This document shows, in pieces, positions 31,369 through 40,353 of a stretch of 64,000 nt of DNA. The notes below the pieces were generated by a model that was not told the origin of the DNA, searched no databases, and saw only the letters and a list, made by a program, of their open reading frames with translations. Position numbers and translations under genes: made by a program. The stretch spans positions 74,531-138,530 of the forward strand of contig JAGDVP010000007.1 in NCBI GenBank assembly GCA_023255735.1, read 5' to 3'. The DNA comes from Halothiobacillus sp. (GTDB lineage Bacteria; Pseudomonadota; Gammaproteobacteria; Halothiobacillales; Halothiobacillaceae). Each line of letters begins with the position of its first letter. Positions within the stretch are counted from its first letter, which is position 1.

Positions 31369-32220
31369 TTATTCTGCCGCATTAAGCAGACGCTGCTTGC
31401 GCTCGTCTTCCTCCGCTTTTGCAGCTTGAATCACGCGGAGCACGGTATCGACATCGGCATCCGCGGTATTCTCCTCAAAGTGCCCCGTGAGTTCGATGCC
31501 AGGGTGTAGCGCGCCCTGTTCATATAGTGCCCATATCTCTTGGGCATAGCGGGTACTCATCAACTGAGGCGCGTAGCGGCTGTAATAGGCGGTAATGCGG
31601 ACAACATCCCGCGCCAGCATCCACTGCGCGTTGTTGTTTGCACTCGCATCCACCGCTTGCGGCAGGTCGATAATTACAGGCCCTGTTTGATCGACCAATA
31701 CGTTGAATTCAGACAAATCCCCATGCACGAGCCCAACGCACAACATACGCACCACCGATTGCATCAGCACCGCATGGTCACGCAGTGCTTGCGCCTCAGA
31801 CAGCATCACATCATTCAAACGCGGTGCCACTTGGCCATCCTCACCGGTGATAAGCTCCATCAGCAGCACACCATCAAAGCAGCCATAGGGTCTAGGCACC
31901 CGCACTCCGGCATCGGCCAAAGCATATAGCGCGTTAACCTCGGCATTCTGCCAAGCCGCTTCTTGTTGATCGCGCCCGAATCGAGTGCCTTTTTCCATCG
32001 CTCGGGCCTGACGACTATTGCGCACCTTGCGCCCTTCTTGATAATGAACCGCTTGCTTAAAGCTGCGTTTGTCTGCTTCTTTGTATACCTTGGCGCAGCG
32101 AATCTCCTCGCCGCAGCGCACAATATACACCGCCGCCTCTTTGCCGCTCATGAGCGGGGCAATGACCTCATCAACAAGACCGTCATCAACCAGCGGCTGG
32201 ATTCTTTTCGGGATTTTCAT
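31369..32220 (-). CDS. Bacterial RIO1-family serine kinase
   Basis: PLMSGKEAAVYIVRCGEEIRCAKVYKEADKRSFKQAVHYQEGRKVRNSRQARAMEKGTRFGR, LVHGDLSEFNVLV, GPVIIDLPQAVD. Confidence 0.92.
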   Translation of the reverse strand: MKIPKRIQPLVDDGLVDEVIAPLMSGKEAAVYIVRCGEEIRCAKVYKEADKRSFKQAVHYQEGRKVRNSRQARAMEKGTRFGRDQQEAAWQNAEVNALYALADAGVRVPRPYGCFDGVLLMELITGEDGQVAPRLNDVMLSEAQALRDHAVLMQSVVRMLCVGLVHGDLSEFNVLVDQTGPVIIDLPQAVDASANNNAQWMLARDVVRITAYYSRYAPQLMSTRYAQEIWALYEQGALHPGIELTGHFEENTADADVDTVLRVIQAAKAEEDERKQRLLNAAE

Positions 32221-32247
32221 AAGCGTACCCTAGCACGACACAGGCTG

Positions 32248-34575
32248 CTAGGGCTGGTTTGTGGCTTTAATATGTCGGATGAATTGATCAGGCGGCTCAT
32301 AGCCCACCACTTGTTCGGCTTTTTGCTCTTCACCCTTTTGGTTGAAAAACACAATAGTTGGCGGGCCTAATACGCCAAAACGTTGATATAAAAGCTTATC
32401 CTCGGCGTTATTTTCAGTCACATTCGCCTGCAATAAAACAAAGGGTTTGAGTGCCGCAATAATCGAAGGATCACTAAACGTGTTGTGCTCCATCTCCTTG
32501 CAGGAAACACACCAGTCGGCATAAAAATCAAACATCACGGGTTTGCCTGCCGCTTTTGCATTGGCTAGTTCTTGGTTCAACTCATTTAGGCTTTTAACTT
32601 GCTTAAAGCTCAATTTCTGTGCTGAAACAGGGCTTGAACCCCCAAGCGACAAGCCCGATAAAGGCGTAAATACCGTGCCCTTACCCCCAGCGGCTACACC
32701 CACCAAAATTAAGGTGCCCCAAATGAGCAACATGATGCCGACGCTTTTCCACAATTTTAACCAACCCGAGTGGGGCTCTTTTAGTGGATCGGTAGCGTTC
32801 AAATAAACGGCAGAGCCAATCAATAATAGCCCCCAGAGCAATTGTGACACTGAGCTTGGGATGATGCGCTCAAGCATCCATAGGGCAACGCCGAGCATCA
32901 GCACACCAAAGACAAATTTCACCGCATCCATCCACGCGCCGGCTTTGGGTAAAAACTTGCCACCCAAGGTGCCGACAATAATCAAGGGAATGCCCATGCC
33001 AATGCTCATGGCAAATAAAGCCACCCCTCCGAGAATGGCATCCCCGGTTTGGCCGATGTAAATGAGCGCGCCCGCCAATGGTGGCGCCATGCAGGGGCCC
33101 ACAATCAGCGCCGAAAGCAGACCCATAATGGCGACCCCAACGAGCGTGCCGCCTTGCTGATTGTTTTGTACCTGCATGATTTTGGACTGAAGGGCGGAGG
33201 GGAGTTGTAACTCAAAAAACCCAAACATCGAAAATGCAAGCGCCACAAAAATCGCGGCGAACGCGCCCAATATCCATGGGTTTTGGAATGCAGCTTGCAA
33301 GTTTGACCCAAATAACCCAGCCAGTACGCCAGCGAGGGTATAAGTGATAGCCATCGCCAACACATAAACCAGTGAAAGAATGAATGCCTTGCGCGTTGTG
33401 ATTTTATCGCCCTGACCCGCAATAATGCCGGCTAAGATGGGAATCATGGGGAACACGCAGGGGGTGAAGGCCAGTAAAAGCCCGATGATCAAAAAGCCCA
33501 AGATAATGGTCCAAATGCTCCCTGTTTTAAGTTGTTGAGTGATGGCATCGGTTTGGCTTATTTGTGCCGGGGCTTGAACTGATGGTGCTGAGGTTTTTTC
33601 TGAGGCGGGTGATGCGGCAAGCGCAGGAAAATCAATAACTCGCTTTAATTCCGCTTTTGGTGCTTGGCCTAAAGGTTCGATCGTGCCGCTTGAGAAATTA
33701 ACCCGCCAGGCTTGCTCCATTGGGGGGTAGCATAGGCCAATATCGGCGCAACCTTGGAACTCGACCACAACGACAGCGCTTGGCGCACCGGCTGGGTTGA
33801 TGTTGAGTTTTACATCCAAGTTGTTATAAAACACCGCTGTTTTACCCAAGCTTGGATCATCGACAACCGTGCCTGTGCCAATATCTGCCCCTGAAATTGT
33901 GGCCGTTGTGTCGACAAGGCCGACCTTCACGCGATCACGATAGAGGTGATAATCTTTGGCAATATCCCAATGCACTATAACTATATGATTTTGCAGAGCC
34001 AATGAGGGGCGGAAGGCTTGTTCTGGCTCTAACGGCTCAGTTGAGCCACTGCCCCCTAAATTTGCCAATGCGCTGAGGGAATTAGGGGCAGCGGTAGGGG
34101 CTTGCTTGCTGGCCTGCGGTGGGCTTGAGGTAAGCGCAGGCGTGTTTATTTCAATGATTTGCTTTTGCGGGGGGTAGCAAACGCCCATAGTGTCTGAGCA
34201 GCCTTGATATTTAACCGTGATTTTTTCACTACCCGCTTGGCTCAATAAAATCGGATAATTCACTTGGAAATTTTTCTTATAAACGACCATTTTGCCGAAA
34301 TAGGGATCGTTATCAATTTCCCCCTCCGGAAATGCCGGGGTGCCAAGCTTGAACAGGGGCGACTCTGGCGTCACCTCGATTCGATCACGGTACAGGTGAT
34401 AACCCGAAGCCACCTTAAACGACAAACTAAGCTCAGAATTTTGAATACTACCGGTGGCCTGAAAAGCTTCTTCAGGGCTGAGTAAATCAGCGCTATGCGC
34501 CGTACTGCTGAACTGCGAAAATAGGACGAAAAGAATCCAAACCAGCGGGTTTTTAATTAATTTGAACATGGCCAT
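32248..34575 (-). CDS. dsbD: Thiol:disulfide interchange protein DsbD with two N-terminal domains
   Basis: Two nDsbD units (GYHLYRDRIEVTPES...YQGCSDTMGVCYPP; DYHLYRDRVKVGLVD...FQGCADIGLCYPP), TM core (LAFTPCVFPMIPILAGIIAGQG, VGPCMAPPLAGAL), C-terminal thioredoxin (DFYADWCVSCKEME). Confidence 0.95.
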   Translation of the reverse strand: MAMFKLIKNPLVWILFVLFSQFSSTAHSADLLSPEEAFQATGSIQNSELSLSFKVASGYHLYRDRIEVTPESPLFKLGTPAFPEGEIDNDPYFGKMVVYKKNFQVNYPILLSQAGSEKITVKYQGCSDTMGVCYPPQKQIIEINTPALTSSPPQASKQAPTAAPNSLSALANLGGSGSTEPLEPEQAFRPSLALQNHIVIVHWDIAKDYHLYRDRVKVGLVDTTATISGADIGTGTVVDDPSLGKTAVFYNNLDVKLNINPAGAPSAVVVVEFQGCADIGLCYPPMEQAWRVNFSSGTIEPLGQAPKAELKRVIDFPALAASPASEKTSAPSVQAPAQISQTDAITQQLKTGSIWTIILGFLIIGLLLAFTPCVFPMIPILAGIIAGQGDKITTRKAFILSLVYVLAMAITYTLAGVLAGLFGSNLQAAFQNPWILGAFAAIFVALAFSMFGFFELQLPSALQSKIMQVQNNQQGGTLVGVAIMGLLSALIVGPCMAPPLAGALIYIGQTGDAILGGVALFAMSIGMGIPLIIVGTLGGKFLPKAGAWMDAVKFVFGVLMLGVALWMLERIIPSSVSQLLWGLLLIGSAVYLNATDPLKEPHSGWLKLWKSVGIMLLIWGTLILVGVAAGGKGTVFTPLSGLSLGGSSPVSAQKLSFKQVKSLNELNQELANAKAAGKPVMFDFYADWCVSCKEMEHNTFSDPSIIAALKPFVLLQANVTENNAEDKLLYQRFGVLGPPTIVFFNQKGEEQKAEQVVGYEPPDQFIRHIKATNQP

Positions 34576-34825
34576 AGGGTGCCGGGCGCCTTTATTTGGG
34601 TTAATTAAACGATACTTTGGGGTTCGACCCCATCTTAACGAGAGAATTCAACAAAAAAATTAAGATTCCTTTGGGGCTGAATCAAACATAACCAAATGTT
34701 CATTCGTCCATTGATTGAAATCATCGGCGATCATCACCACTATCAATAACAGGTTATGCAAGCAATCGTTAGTATGCAAATAAATTTGCCAACTTGCACG
34801 ACGCACCCAATGAAGGTTATTTATC

Positions 34826-35305
34826 ATGAATCCCGTTTCGTTTATCGCGCTGCTCCCTGTTATAGAAATTGTTTTGCTGATTGCTATGGGCGCAGTCTTT
34901 GGTTTCTGGTTTACGGTGATATGGATTGTGGCTACGGCTGCGCTGGGGATAATTTTGCTGCGGGTTACCCGGCTGAATGTTCGCTCGATGCAATCAATGC
35001 GGTCGGGGCATTCGTTGGATTCTGCTGATCCGATCGGGATATTCGCAACTTGGGTGGGCGCGATTTTATTAATTTTACCCGGCCCATTAACCGATGTGAT
35101 CGGGTTGATTCTGGTGGTTCCTTGGCTGCGAAAGCTGACATTCGGTCTTTGGATTGCCAAAAATATTCATCGGGTGGTCATGCGCCAAAAAACCACGAAC
35201 CGCGTGTACGAAGCTGAGGTAGTGACGCCCTCTTCATCTCACCCATCCGCCCATCGGGTGATTGATGTTCGCCAAGATGATTCAAAAGATCAAAAGATTT
35301 CTTAA
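34826..35305 (+). CDS. fxsA: FxsA family membrane protein
   Basis: FIALLPVIEIVLLIAMGAVFGFWFTVIWIVATAALGIILLR...LLILPGPLTDVIGLILVVPWLR. Confidence 0.88.
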   Translation: MNPVSFIALLPVIEIVLLIAMGAVFGFWFTVIWIVATAALGIILLRVTRLNVRSMQSMRSGHSLDSADPIGIFATWVGAILLILPGPLTDVIGLILVVPWLRKLTFGLWIAKNIHRVVMRQKTTNRVYEAEVVTPSSSHPSAHRVIDVRQDDSKDQKIS

Positions 35306-35414
35306 GGGTCTAAAGAACCGCGCGGGCATTTTGCTGAATAGCTAGTGGTTAACGCTTAAGGCTTTGCCGAGTAGTCAGCCATTTGCATTTATATCGGCAT
35401 CAACAATTGCATCC

Positions 35415-35447
35415 AAAAAAAACCCCCCGATAGCGGGGGGCGTCTTT
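35415..35447 (-). terminator. Intrinsic terminator downstream of soxD
   Basis: Plus strand AAAAAAAACCCCCCGATAGCGGGGGGCGTCTTT; strong GC stem, U-tract on the minus strand. Confidence 0.8.
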
Positions 35448-35460
35448 CAGTTAAGAGAAC

Positions 35461-36180
35461 TTACTGAGTATCTTTCTTTTGAACTTTACCGACGCTCACG
35501 TCGCCGATGGCGGCTGCTTTCTCAACCACAAATTCAGTGCCTTTGTAGCAATCTTTCATGCAACGGGTGTTATCCGTATCCGGGCCAGAGTTTGTAACAT
35601 ACAACGGTTCAGCCGGCATTTTAATCTTAGGCAGGGATGTTTTGTCGCAAACAAAATCATCACCCACACCAGGAATGCTGGCTAAGTTCATCACATAGCA
35701 GGTCACAGAATACGCTTCATCGGCTGTCAATGTGCCGGGTGCATAGAATGGCATGTGGCGATGAATCATATCCATCAACGTGGGCGCATTGCCCCAGTTG
35801 TTGTTTAGACCGCGGTTACTCACCGCATCAACGCCGGCTTTTGCAGAGGCCTCAAACTGATCGACAGGGTCGCCAACCATTTTGGGGTAGCCGTGGGCAC
35901 CCTCACCGAAGTCACCATGACACATGGCGCACTGTGCGCTATAAATTTTCTCGCCAGCGCTCACCGTGCCACTGCCGTCGGGCAGGTTGGTACCGTCGTA
36001 GAAGTAGCTAATGTTCCACGGCTTAATTGCCGCGTCGGTGATGTTCATGCCAATGCCAGCAACTTTAGGCGCAGATTTATCTGCACTTGTGTCAAAAGCG
36101 AAGGCACTATTGCTCAGTGTTAACGCCACCGCAGCGGCAGCAAGCCCTAAACCCCAGTTAGACATTTTCGATTTGGACAT
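35461..36180 (-). CDS. soxD: Cytochrome c subunit of sulfane/sulfite dehydrogenase (SoxD-like)
   Basis: Signal peptide, SAGEKIYSAQCAMCHGDFGEGAHGYPKMVGD, directly downstream of and overlapping soxC. Confidence 0.85.
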   Translation of the reverse strand: MSKSKMSNWGLGLAAAAVALTLSNSAFAFDTSADKSAPKVAGIGMNITDAAIKPWNISYFYDGTNLPDGSGTVSAGEKIYSAQCAMCHGDFGEGAHGYPKMVGDPVDQFEASAKAGVDAVSNRGLNNNWGNAPTLMDMIHRHMPFYAPGTLTADEAYSVTCYVMNLASIPGVGDDFVCDKTSLPKIKMPAEPLYVTNSGPDTDNTRCMKDCYKGTEFVVEKAAAIGDVSVGKVQKKDTQ

Positions 36181-37528
36181 TCTTCACCTCGCCGGTCTTC
36201 TCAATCTTCCAGACCTGAATAGAATTCTTGTGATAAATACTGTTGAAGCCACGGACTTCGCGCAGTTGTTTCAAAGTGGGCTGTACGTAGCCAGTTTCAT
36301 CGGTTGCACGGCTCATGATCAAATGCTCACTACCATCCCATTGGAACGGCAAGGTGAACTTGGTTAAGCATTTGCTTAATACAGGCTCAACCAGATTGGC
36401 TTCAGTCCAGTTTTTCCCGCCATCAATGGATACGTCAACGTGTTTAATTTTGCCATAGCCAGACCAAGCAATACCCCGAATTTCATAAGTGCCTTTGCCG
36501 TTCATTTTGAAATCTGGGCAGGGCGAGGTAATTACCGAGTTGGCTTCATTGACTAAATTATATTGACGAATCATGCCGTTAGGTAAGACTTCAATGTAAT
36601 GTTTAGTTTCTTGATAGGTAACCAGTGGTTTATCAACAAACATCAAGCGGCGCAAATATTTGGTCGAAACGTTGGCTTCAAAGCCGGGCACAAATAAGCG
36701 AATGGGATAACCATTTTCTGGGCGCAGCGCTTCACCATTCATGGCGTAGCAAACCATCGCATCGCGATAATGGCTGGTGTACAGCGCGGGGATTGGTTTG
36801 CCGTGCTGGTCGTGCGCGCCTTCCATGGGGATGGAGCGTTGCAGGGCTGAACCATCGGTGCCTTCGCCATAAAACCAAGTGGCTTTAGGATCAACGCCGA
36901 CCATTTCCATCAGGGTAGTTAACTTGACACCGGTCCATTCCGAGCAGCTCATCATGCCGTGGGTGAACTGCAGTGAATCCATTTGTACGCCACGCCATTC
37001 CATCGCGCCGTTTGCGGGGCATTCAAGGAAGTGAATGGCGGTGTGTGATGGCATACGCTTGAGATCATCAACGGTGAAGATCATGGGCTGTTTGACCATG
37101 CCATGCACAACCAAGCGATGCTTCTCGGGGTCTACATCAACCGCACCCGCATGGTAACGCTCAAAGTGCAGACCGTTCGGGGTAATAATCCCATGAAGGT
37201 CTTGCCAAGGCGTAAAGCTGATCGATGCAATGGTGTCTGCTGTCAACCAGCCGACATTACGCCGAACAACACCTGCTTCATATTTTGAAGGCAGGCCATA
37301 AGGCACTGAAACAACACCGCGACCCAACATGTGGCGTGTGGGTTCGTTTTTCAGTGGGGTAGTCCACGTGTTTAAGCCGTCGGCAGCGTTCGCTGATGTG
37401 GTCGCGGCGATGGCTGCGCCACCGGCTGCTAAGGCAACACTCTTGCGCAGGAATTTACGACGATCACTCGACGCAACGCCTGCTTTGTTCGCACCCTCGG
37501 GTACGGGGTTAATCATATTTTCTGACAT
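36158..37528 (-). CDS. soxC: Sulfane/sulfite dehydrogenase molybdopterin subunit SoxC
   Basis: DRRKFLRKSVALAAGGAAIAA twin-arginine-type leader; FLECPANGAMEWRG Moco-binding Cys region; C-terminal dimerisation domain (GIAWSGYGKIKHVDVSIDGGKNW). Confidence 0.92.
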   Translation of the reverse strand: MSENMINPVPEGANKAGVASSDRRKFLRKSVALAAGGAAIAATTSANAADGLNTWTTPLKNEPTRHMLGRGVVSVPYGLPSKYEAGVVRRNVGWLTADTIASISFTPWQDLHGIITPNGLHFERYHAGAVDVDPEKHRLVVHGMVKQPMIFTVDDLKRMPSHTAIHFLECPANGAMEWRGVQMDSLQFTHGMMSCSEWTGVKLTTLMEMVGVDPKATWFYGEGTDGSALQRSIPMEGAHDQHGKPIPALYTSHYRDAMVCYAMNGEALRPENGYPIRLFVPGFEANVSTKYLRRLMFVDKPLVTYQETKHYIEVLPNGMIRQYNLVNEANSVITSPCPDFKMNGKGTYEIRGIAWSGYGKIKHVDVSIDGGKNWTEANLVEPVLSKCLTKFTLPFQWDGSEHLIMSRATDETGYVQPTLKQLREVRGFNSIYHKNSIQVWKIEKTGEVKNVQIENV

Positions 37529-37899
37529 TGCTCACTCCTGCACTGTAGGCAATTGCAAGGATCTTGACGATCCGCCCGGCATGTACATCATTCTCCGACA
37601 ACGATGTACAGCACGCTGTTTTTAACGTTAAGCGATTTATGCTTTCAACGAGACCCGGCATTCTTCATGGTTCTAAGCGATTGGTCAATCAATCTGTATT
37701 GATTTACGATCACAAAATTAAATCACGTGAATTCCAGTCAATAAAATCTACATCAGATAGTTCTAATATTCAATCTGTGCGGGTCTTGAGTGTTTCTATG
37801 GGGTATTAGAAATTTCGGTTTTTTTAATGCCGTTGAGGGCATCTGCTCGGGTTAAGCCTGTCATAATCGCTGGCATTATGTAGGATGGGTTGATTTCAC

Positions 37900-38397
37900 A
37901 TGATGAAAATTTCTGTTCAAGCCGCTGATTTCGATGTGACCGAGGTGCTGGCGGAATTGCGGGCTCGGTGCGCCCAGGTTGGCGCGGTGGCGTGTTTTTT
38001 GGGTACGGTTCGTGATATGAACGAATCGCGCGATGTGGCGGTATTAACCTTGGAGCATTACCCCGGGATGACCGAACGTGCCTTGGCGCGTGTGGCGCAA
38101 GAGGCGCAAACGCGTTTTCCTATCGCGGGCGTCACGATTATTCATCGGGTGGGTGCTTTGTATCCAACGGATCAAATTGTTCTGGTTGCAGTCGCCAGTG
38201 CTCATCGGCATGACGCGCTCAATGCGTGTACGTTTATGATGGATTATTTAAAAACGCACGCGCCTTTTTGGAAAAAAGAAACCGATTCGGATGGGGTGGC
38301 TTGTTGGGTTGATGCACGAGAAAGCGATGCGGCGGCGCGTGCGCGTTGGTTTGCCGATTTTGATTCACCCGATTCGTTGGCAGCAAGCGCTGTATAA
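37900..38397 (+). CDS. moaE: Molybdopterin synthase catalytic subunit
   Basis: AVACFLGTVRDMNESRDVAVLTLEHYPGMTE, HRVGALYPTDQIVLVAVASAHRHDALNACTFMMDYLKTHAPFWKKE. Confidence 0.95.
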   Translation: MMKISVQAADFDVTEVLAELRARCAQVGAVACFLGTVRDMNESRDVAVLTLEHYPGMTERALARVAQEAQTRFPIAGVTIIHRVGALYPTDQIVLVAVASAHRHDALNACTFMMDYLKTHAPFWKKETDSDGVACWVDARESDAAARARWFADFDSPDSLAASAV

Positions 38398-38409
38398 AAA
38401 ATTGAGGAT

Positions 38410-39621
38410 GTGCTTTTGGATACGATCGAGAGCGCTCAGCGCCGCTTAATTCAATGTTTACCACGCATCGATGAAACGGAGTTTGTTTCGTTGGATGATG
38501 CGTTGGGGCGGTATCTTGCCCGAGCGGTTCAATCGCAGCACGATGTGCCGCCCTGTGCGGTGAGTTTATTTGATGGGTACGCCTTGGTGGCGCCGACGCC
38601 CCGTGCGCAAGTGCTTATGGTAGCCGGGATAACTTACGCGGGCGACGCGCCGCAATCGTTGCCCTCATCTGATGTGGCTTGGCGCATATTTACCGGCGCG
38701 GCGTTACCGATGGGGAGCAATGCCGTGATCGCGCAGGAGTCGGTGACGATTCAAGCCGACGGCGCGATTGTGCTTAACGAGACCATCAGCGTGGGTGCGG
38801 GCGTTCGGCGGCAGGGCGCCGATACGCAGATCGGGCAGTGCGTTTTGTCGGCGGGCACCCGGCTAGATGCCGCGCATCTGGGGCTTTTGGCCTCGGTGGG
38901 CATTGCCACGGTTGAGGTGGTTCGTTTGCCGCGCGTAGCGCTATTTTCAACTGGCGATGAGCTGGTTGCGCCGGGCAATGCGTTACTACCGGGTAAAATA
39001 TTCAACGCTAATCACGCCCTTTTGCGGGCAGCAATGGTGCGGTTGTCGATTGATGTTTTGGATTTAGGCGTATTACCCGATGAGCCAAAGGCCATTAAAG
39101 AAGCTTTGCTGCGCGGTGCGGCACAGGCCGATTTGGTTTTAACTTCCGGCGGCGTTTCTGTGGGCGATGCCGATCTTGTGCGCCAAGTGGTGGCCGAGAT
39201 CGGCGGCATCGACACCTGGCGGGTTTTCCTTAAACCCGGAAAGCCTTTGGCCTTTGGCCGCATCGGCACGACGCCGTTTATTGGTTTGCCGGGCAACCCG
39301 GTTTCGACGTTCGTGACGTTTTTTTTGTTTGTGCGTCCCGCGTTGCGCCATATGGTGGGTGCAGACCCTGACATTGATCGCCCGGCGTTGCGTTTGTCTT
39401 TGGCGCAGCCATGGGCAGGAGGTGATCGCCCTGAATTTGTTCGCGTCAAAAGAACGCGCTCAATCGCCGGGTATGCTGAGCTTTTGGTATTTTCTGACCA
39501 AAATTCGGGTCTGTTAAGTTCCATTGCTTGGGCTGACGGCGTGGCGTTGATACCGGCCGATTGTGCTCTGGCTGCAGGTGATTTTGTTGATTATTTCCCG
39601 TTTGAAGGATGGTATTTGTGA
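38410..39621 (+). CDS. moeA: Molybdopterin molybdotransferase
   Basis: [80 protein letters not shown]. Confidence 0.95.
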   Translation: MLLDTIESAQRRLIQCLPRIDETEFVSLDDALGRYLARAVQSQHDVPPCAVSLFDGYALVAPTPRAQVLMVAGITYAGDAPQSLPSSDVAWRIFTGAALPMGSNAVIAQESVTIQADGAIVLNETISVGAGVRRQGADTQIGQCVLSAGTRLDAAHLGLLASVGIATVEVVRLPRVALFSTGDELVAPGNALLPGKIFNANHALLRAAMVRLSIDVLDLGVLPDEPKAIKEALLRGAAQADLVLTSGGVSVGDADLVRQVVAEIGGIDTWRVFLKPGKPLAFGRIGTTPFIGLPGNPVSTFVTFFLFVRPALRHMVGADPDIDRPALRLSLAQPWAGGDRPEFVRVKRTRSIAGYAELLVFSDQNSGLLSSIAWADGVALIPADCALAAGDFVDYFPFEGWYL

Positions 39622-40097
39622 CTGAGTTTCAATTAACGCACCTTGATGAAACCGGTGCCGCTCGAATGGTCGATGTGGGGGCGAAACCCCACACCGAGCG
39701 GGTGGCTTTAGCGGAGTCTTTTATTCGCATGCAGCCGCAAACCTTAACGATGATTCTTGCGGGGGGGCATAAAAAAGGCGATGTATTGGCCGTGGCGCGC
39801 GTAGCGGGAATTATGGCCGCCAAAAAAACCTGGGATTTAATTCCCATGTGCCATCCATTGTTGCTGACTAAAGTCGCGGTAACGCTCACACCCGATGAAG
39901 GGCAATGCGGCATTCATATCTTGGCCGAATGCCGTTTAGCCGGGCAAACCGGGGTGGAAATGGAAGCCTTGACCGCCGCCTCGATAGCGGCGCTCACGAT
40001 CTATGATATGTGCAAGGCGGTTGATCGTGGCATGGTGATTGAATTTACCCGATTGCTCGAAAAACATGGCGGCAAAACCGGTTCTTGGGTTCGGTGA
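39609..40097 (+). CDS. moaC: Cyclic pyranopterin monophosphate synthase
   Basis: [72 protein letters not shown]. Confidence 0.96.
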   Translation: MVFVTEFQLTHLDETGAARMVDVGAKPHTERVALAESFIRMQPQTLTMILAGGHKKGDVLAVARVAGIMAAKKTWDLIPMCHPLLLTKVAVTLTPDEGQCGIHILAECRLAGQTGVEMEALTAASIAALTIYDMCKAVDRGMVIEFTRLLEKHGGKTGSWVR

Positions 40098-40180
40098 GTT
40101 TGACCTTTGACCCGCTCAATAAGTTTTTTTGACTATAGCGCTTGCAATTTGTTTTTTATGTCGCTATCGTTATATCCACT

Positions 40181-40300
40181 GATACCTAGCGACTCCTGCA
40201 CGGTTTTGCTTTCAGAGGAAAACTAAAAGGAACTCCGACCTCCTTGTGTTTTCATGTGCCAAAGGCTAGCTTAGCTGCTGCTTGGCATGACTCTGAAATA
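40181..40300 (+). promoter_or_regulatory. Structured moaA leader, candidate Moco-type riboswitch
   Basis: Perfect 8-bp closing stem TTTCAGAG (40210-40217)/CTCTGAAA (40291-40298) enclosing hairpins AAGGA/TCCTT and TGCCAA/TTGGCA; 256-nt gap upstream of moaA. Confidence 0.45.
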
Positions 40301-40353
40301 ATTTTTACAAACAGATCAACGCACTCGTTGGGCTGTTTTTCTTAGGTTGAAGT

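Noticed and set aside
34660-35160. 166-aa minus-strand ORF
   Set aside because: Antisense to the well-supported fxsA gene.
39012-39524. 170-aa minus-strand ORF
   Set aside because: Antisense to moeA; no domain signal.
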